From an uncultured Eubacteriales bacterium (GTDB taxonomy: Bacteria; Bacillota; Clostridia; Oscillospirales; Acutalibacteraceae), in NCBI GenBank assembly GCA_902462035.1, contig CABQAC010000076.1, positions 1 through 8,689 on the forward strand: a stretch of DNA of 8,689 nucleotides. Reading direction: 5' to 3'. Below, one piece after another: positions 6,776-8,689 of this stretch. Under the pieces are notes generated by a model. That model saw only the letters and a list, made by a program, of their open reading frames with translations, was not told the origin of the DNA and made no database searches. The position numbers and the translations under genes are program-made. How positions within the stretch are numbered: position 1 is the first letter of the stretch; every line of letters starts with the position of its first letter.

Positions 6776-6887
6776 AAGAAAACCAACGGTTTTAAACGCA
6801 GCCTCGTTAAACAAAATAAAAACGCCCGCCCCTTAGGCGGCGCGAAAAGGGAGTGCCAAGTTTGAATAAGCGGGCGTTTTGTTTTTG
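6776..6887 (+). ncRNA. Candidate structured leader or small RNA ending in a terminator-like stem
   Basis: Downstream of a TATAAT promoter, the arms ACAAAA-UA-AAAACGCCCGC (6812-6829) and GCGGGCGUUUU-GU-UUUUG (6870-6887) form a long stem with one 2-base internal mismatch. The 3' arm is U-rich like an intrinsic terminator. The roughly 40-base interior can form CCCUU (6830-6834) with AAGGG (6847-6851). GGC (6836-6838) in that loop can pair with GCC (6855-6857), an H-type pseudoknot arrangement. No gene ends here, as both neighbours are divergent starts, so a simple gene terminator is unlikely. It was not matched to any riboswitch or ribozyme class I can recall. It may be an attenuator for the NYN gene, an independent small RNA, or a dispersed hairpin repeat. 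Confidence 0.4.
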
Positions 6888-6957
6888 CTCGTTTCTTAAA
6901 CGAATATTTGGCTTTGCAGAGCAGAATGGAATATCCCGTTTTGCGGAGAAAGGATGA
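6862..6957 (+). CDS. Possible 31-codon leader ORF overlapping the NYN gene start
   Basis: A TTG at 6862 follows AAGGGAG (6847-6853) by 8 bases and opens a 31-codon frame whose TGA (6955-6957) overlaps the ATG of the NYN gene as ATGA, the hallmark of translational coupling. The peptide would begin MNKRAFCFCSFLKRIFGF, rich in Phe with two Cys, and matches nothing I recognise. The Shine-Dalgarno-like bases are the ones paired in the predicted RNA fold. Against it: a rare start codon, short length with a fair chance of arising randomly, and overlap with the terminator-like stem. Confidence 0.2.
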   Translation: MNKRAFCFCSFLKRIFGFAEQNGISRFAEKG

Positions 6958-7766
6958 TTCGGTTCATGTCGCTGGACAAACGGTTTGCCGTGCTGATTGA
7001 CGCGGACAATGTGTCAGACAAATACATCAAATTTATTATGGACGAGCTGTCAAACGAGGGGACGGTGACCATCAAGCGGATTTACGGCGACTGGACCAAG
7101 CCGGTGCTTGGGTCCTGGAAAAGCGTGCTGCTCGATTTTTCTATCCTGCCTATCCAGCAATATGGATACACGACCGGGAAAAACGCTACCGATTCCGCCA
7201 TGATTATCGACGCGATGGATATTTTATACACCGGGAATGTGGATGGGTTTTGCATTGTTTCCAGCGACAGCGATTTTACCCGGCTTGCGTCCCGCCTGCG
7301 GGAAGCTGGCATGTGCGTGGTGGGTATGGGGGAACGGAAGACGCCGCCGGCTTTTATCGCGGCATGCAATAAGTTTAAGTATTTAGAAGTGCTTGCCCAA
7401 AGTTCCCAACCGGAGGAACTGACCGCAGAACCCGATTCGTCTCCAAACCAATCAGCCAAACAGGGCGCCTCGCTGGAGGAGATCCGCACGCCGGTGGATG
7501 TGGTGCGCAAGGCGATTTTGACCATTGTGGACGAGACATCGGACGACGACGGCTGGGCAGCGCTCAGCGGTATTGGCAATACGCTGCTCAAACGGTTCCC
7601 GGATTTTGACGTGCGAAACTACGGCTTTATCAAGCTGACCCCCTTTATCAAGTCCCTGAATGTGGTGGAAATCAAATCGGTGCCGGTTTCCGGCAGCAAT
7701 GTGAAGGTGCTTTATGCCCGGCGGAAGGATGCAACCCGCGGAAACAAATCGAAAAAACAGCAGTAG
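6954..7766 (+). CDS. NYN (PIN-like) domain protein with C-terminal OST-HTH/LOTUS-like domain
   Basis: A 270-residue predicted cytoplasmic metal-dependent RNase-fold protein of the LabA/DUF88 type. The NYN domain spans about residues 10-148. The acidic residues expected at its metal site are visible: D16 and D18 in VLIDADN, D80 in KNATDSAMIIDAMD, and D105/D107 in IVSSDSDF. A low-complexity polar linker (about 150-172) is followed by an OST-HTH/LOTUS-like winged-helix domain (about 180-257), with the pattern GWAALSGIGNTLLKRFPDFDVRNYGF...LTPFIKSL. A basic tail, RGNKSKKQQ, may aid nucleic-acid binding. The ATG at 6954 follows GGAG/AAAGG closely; ATG 6966 (MSLDKR) is the alternative. NYN-LOTUS proteins are thought to act in RNA processing or decay; the target is unknown. 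It may be governed by the structured leader upstream and is divergent from the solute-binding protein gene. Confidence 0.9.
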   Translation: MIRFMSLDKRFAVLIDADNVSDKYIKFIMDELSNEGTVTIKRIYGDWTKPVLGSWKSVLLDFSILPIQQYGYTTGKNATDSAMIIDAMDILYTGNVDGFCIVSSDSDFTRLASRLREAGMCVVGMGERKTPPAFIAACNKFKYLEVLAQSSQPEELTAEPDSSPNQSAKQGASLEEIRTPVDVVRKAILTIVDETSDDDGWAALSGIGNTLLKRFPDFDVRNYGFIKLTPFIKSLNVVEIKSVPVSGSNVKVLYARRKDATRGNKSKKQQ

Positions 7767-7791
7767 CCGGCGCCTGTCTGCCGATTTGGAT

Positions 7792-7839
7792 AAAAAAAGC
7801 GGTCCCGATGGGTCAAATCGCTGAAAATACCGTTTTTTT
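7792..7839 (+). terminator. Weak intrinsic terminator after the NYN gene
   Basis: AAAAAAA-G-CGGT (7792-7803) can pair with ACCG-TTTTTTT (7829-7839) with one bulged G, or AGCG (7798-7801) with CGCT (7819-7822), ahead of a seven-T run at 7833-7839. The loop is long, so efficiency is doubtful, but the T run and position 26 bases after the NYN stop fit a terminator. Confidence 0.45.
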
Positions 7840-7849
7840 CTCCCCCTGG

Positions 7850-7878
7850 GTGACAAACCGGATATTGGGCGGTATAAT
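7850..7878 (+). promoter_or_regulatory. Promoter of the TIM-barrel epimerase gene
   Basis: GTGACA (7850-7855; 5 of 6 to TTGACA), a 17-base spacer and a perfect TATAAT (7873-7878) form a near-consensus housekeeping promoter. The predicted start near 7885 leaves a leader of about 52 bases. It indicates transcription independent of the NYN gene. Confidence 0.8.
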
Positions 7879-7936
7879 AGAGGCGACCATTTTGGGCAGT
7901 ACGGCCTGGAAAAATAGAGAAAAGGGGAGTATGGCG

Positions 7937-8689
7937 ATGAAATTCGGCGTGTGCGGAAGTTTGGAGGATGCTCCGATCTTCCAGAAAAACGGGTACGATT
8001 ATTTTGAACTGAACTTTTCCGCGTGGACGATGATGGAAGAAAATGAGTTCCAGCAAGGCAAAAAGATGATCGAGTCCATGCAGTTTTATCCGGAAGCGAT
8101 GAACGTAATGCTGCCGGGCACCTTCCATTTAACCGGCGAGGAGGCCGACCTTTCCCCGGTGCCGGAATATCTGAAAAAGGGCTTTGACCGCGCGTCCCAG
8201 CTTCATACCCAGGTGGTTGTGTTCGGCTCCGGCCGGGCGCGCAACCTGCCCCAGGGTTTTACAGACCTGTCGAAAGCGTATGACCAGCTAGAGGCGTTTT
8301 TGAACATCGCGGGGGATATTGCGTCATCTTTTGGTGTGAATATTGCCATTGAACCGCTTTCCTTCCGGGAATCCAACATCATTAACCTGGTCAGCGAAGG
8401 CGCTTATTTGGCCGCCCGGGTCAACAAGCCGAGTGTCCGATGCCTGGCCGACTATTTCCACATGGCTCGTAATAAGGAAGACTGTGAGTCCATTGCGGCG
8501 TTTGGCCCGCGGATGGAACACTGCCATATCGCCTGCCCCGAGGGCCGCGTGTGCCCCATGCCTGGCAACTGGGATTACGCGCCCTTCTTCGAGGCACTGA
8601 AAAAGGCGGGTTACCAAAAGCGCGTCAGCATTGAATGCGGCGGCGCGGACTGGAGCAAGGACGCGGGTCCGGCGCTCCAATTTTTAAAA
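7937..8689 (+). CDS. Sugar phosphate isomerase/epimerase-type TIM barrel (3' truncated)
   Basis: Likely a metal-dependent sugar or sugar-phosphate isomerase/epimerase of the xylose isomerase-like (AP endonuclease 2) superfamily; the reaction is not specified by the sequence. The frame stays open to the last base: 251 codons from ATG 7937. That start is preferred because AAGGGGAG (7922-7929) lies 7 bases upstream; ATG 7931 in the same frame would be only one base from it. Barrel strands and the metal-site residues are visible in order: YDYFELN near the start, E139 in NIAIEPLSF, D172 and H175 in CLADYFHM, H197 in EHCHIA and E232 in VSIECGG. The usual family length is about 260-290, so only a short C-terminal part is missing. 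It has its own promoter. No signal peptide is present, so it acts in the cytoplasm. It could belong to a carbohydrate-catabolic set continuing outside the window. Confidence 0.88.
   Translation, partial: MKFGVCGSLEDAPIFQKNGYDYFELNFSAWTMMEENEFQQGKKMIESMQFYPEAMNVMLPGTFHLTGEEADLSPVPEYLKKGFDRASQLHTQVVVFGSGRARNLPQGFTDLSKAYDQLEAFLNIAGDIASSFGVNIAIEPLSFRESNIINLVSEGAYLAARVNKPSVRCLADYFHMARNKEDCESIAAFGPRMEHCHIACPEGRVCPMPGNWDYAPFFEALKKAGYQKRVSIECGGADWSKDAGPALQFLK

Noticed and set aside
6812..6887. Assignment of the intergenic stem to a twister ribozyme or a c-di-GMP riboswitch.
   Set aside because: Short similar strings (CCUAAG on the minus strand, GCCAAG and UAAGC on the plus) occur, but the ordered conserved core of neither class could be matched.
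7931..7936. ATG two codons upstream of the chosen epimerase start.
   Set aside because: It lies one base after the GGGGAG, too close for initiation; ATG 7937 has 7-base spacing.

Overview
The window looks like chromosomal DNA of a low-to-moderate GC Gram-positive anaerobe, most likely a Clostridia/Oscillospirales-type gut bacterium. This is an inference from strong AGGAGG-type ribosome binding sites, TATAAT promoters, a perfect CIRCE heat-shock operator, a lipoprotein solute-binding protein and a plant-glycan type glycosidase. No mobile element, tRNA, rRNA or CRISPR array was seen.

Layout. (1) 1-1226, plus: the C-terminal catalytic part of a GH78-like alpha-L-rhamnosidase, cut by the window start. 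It ends at a 16-bp-stem bidirectional terminator shared with a convergent gene. (2) 1283-1711, minus: an Hsp20 small heat-shock chaperone whose upstream region carries a perfect CIRCE (HrcA) operator at 1863-1889. (3) 6498 down to 1940, minus: a two-gene unit. A lipoprotein family-1 extracellular solute-binding protein is followed about 30 bases later by a 1011-aa membrane receptor with dCACHE-like sensor, HAMP, PAS, GGDEF and EAL domains. It ends at a strong intrinsic terminator just before the CIRCE. (4) 6499-6953: a 455-base divergent intergenic region. It holds an extended -10 promoter covered by a near-perfect palindrome (serving the minus unit), and on the plus strand a sigma-70-like promoter followed by a long terminator-like structured RNA element. 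(5) 6954-7766, plus: a NYN (PIN-like) RNase-fold protein with a C-terminal OST-HTH/LOTUS-like domain. (6) 7937-8689, plus: a sugar phosphate isomerase/epimerase-type TIM barrel with its own near-consensus promoter, running off the window end.

How the genes may work together. The main candidate for an undescribed system is the pair at 1940-6498. A solute-binding lipoprotein with no ABC permease in the window sits in an apparent operon with a membrane c-di-GMP synthesising and degrading enzyme that has its own extracytoplasmic sensor. The simplest reading is that the lipoprotein captures a nutrient, perhaps a sugar, and presents it to the sensor, tying external solute to c-di-GMP level. The rhamnosidase and the TIM-barrel epimerase suggest a carbohydrate-using lifestyle but are not demonstrably linked to that pair. 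The second candidate is the structured leader or small RNA at about 6776-6887 in front of the NYN-LOTUS gene, whose fold could hide a Shine-Dalgarno-like sequence ahead of a possible 31-codon leader ORF.
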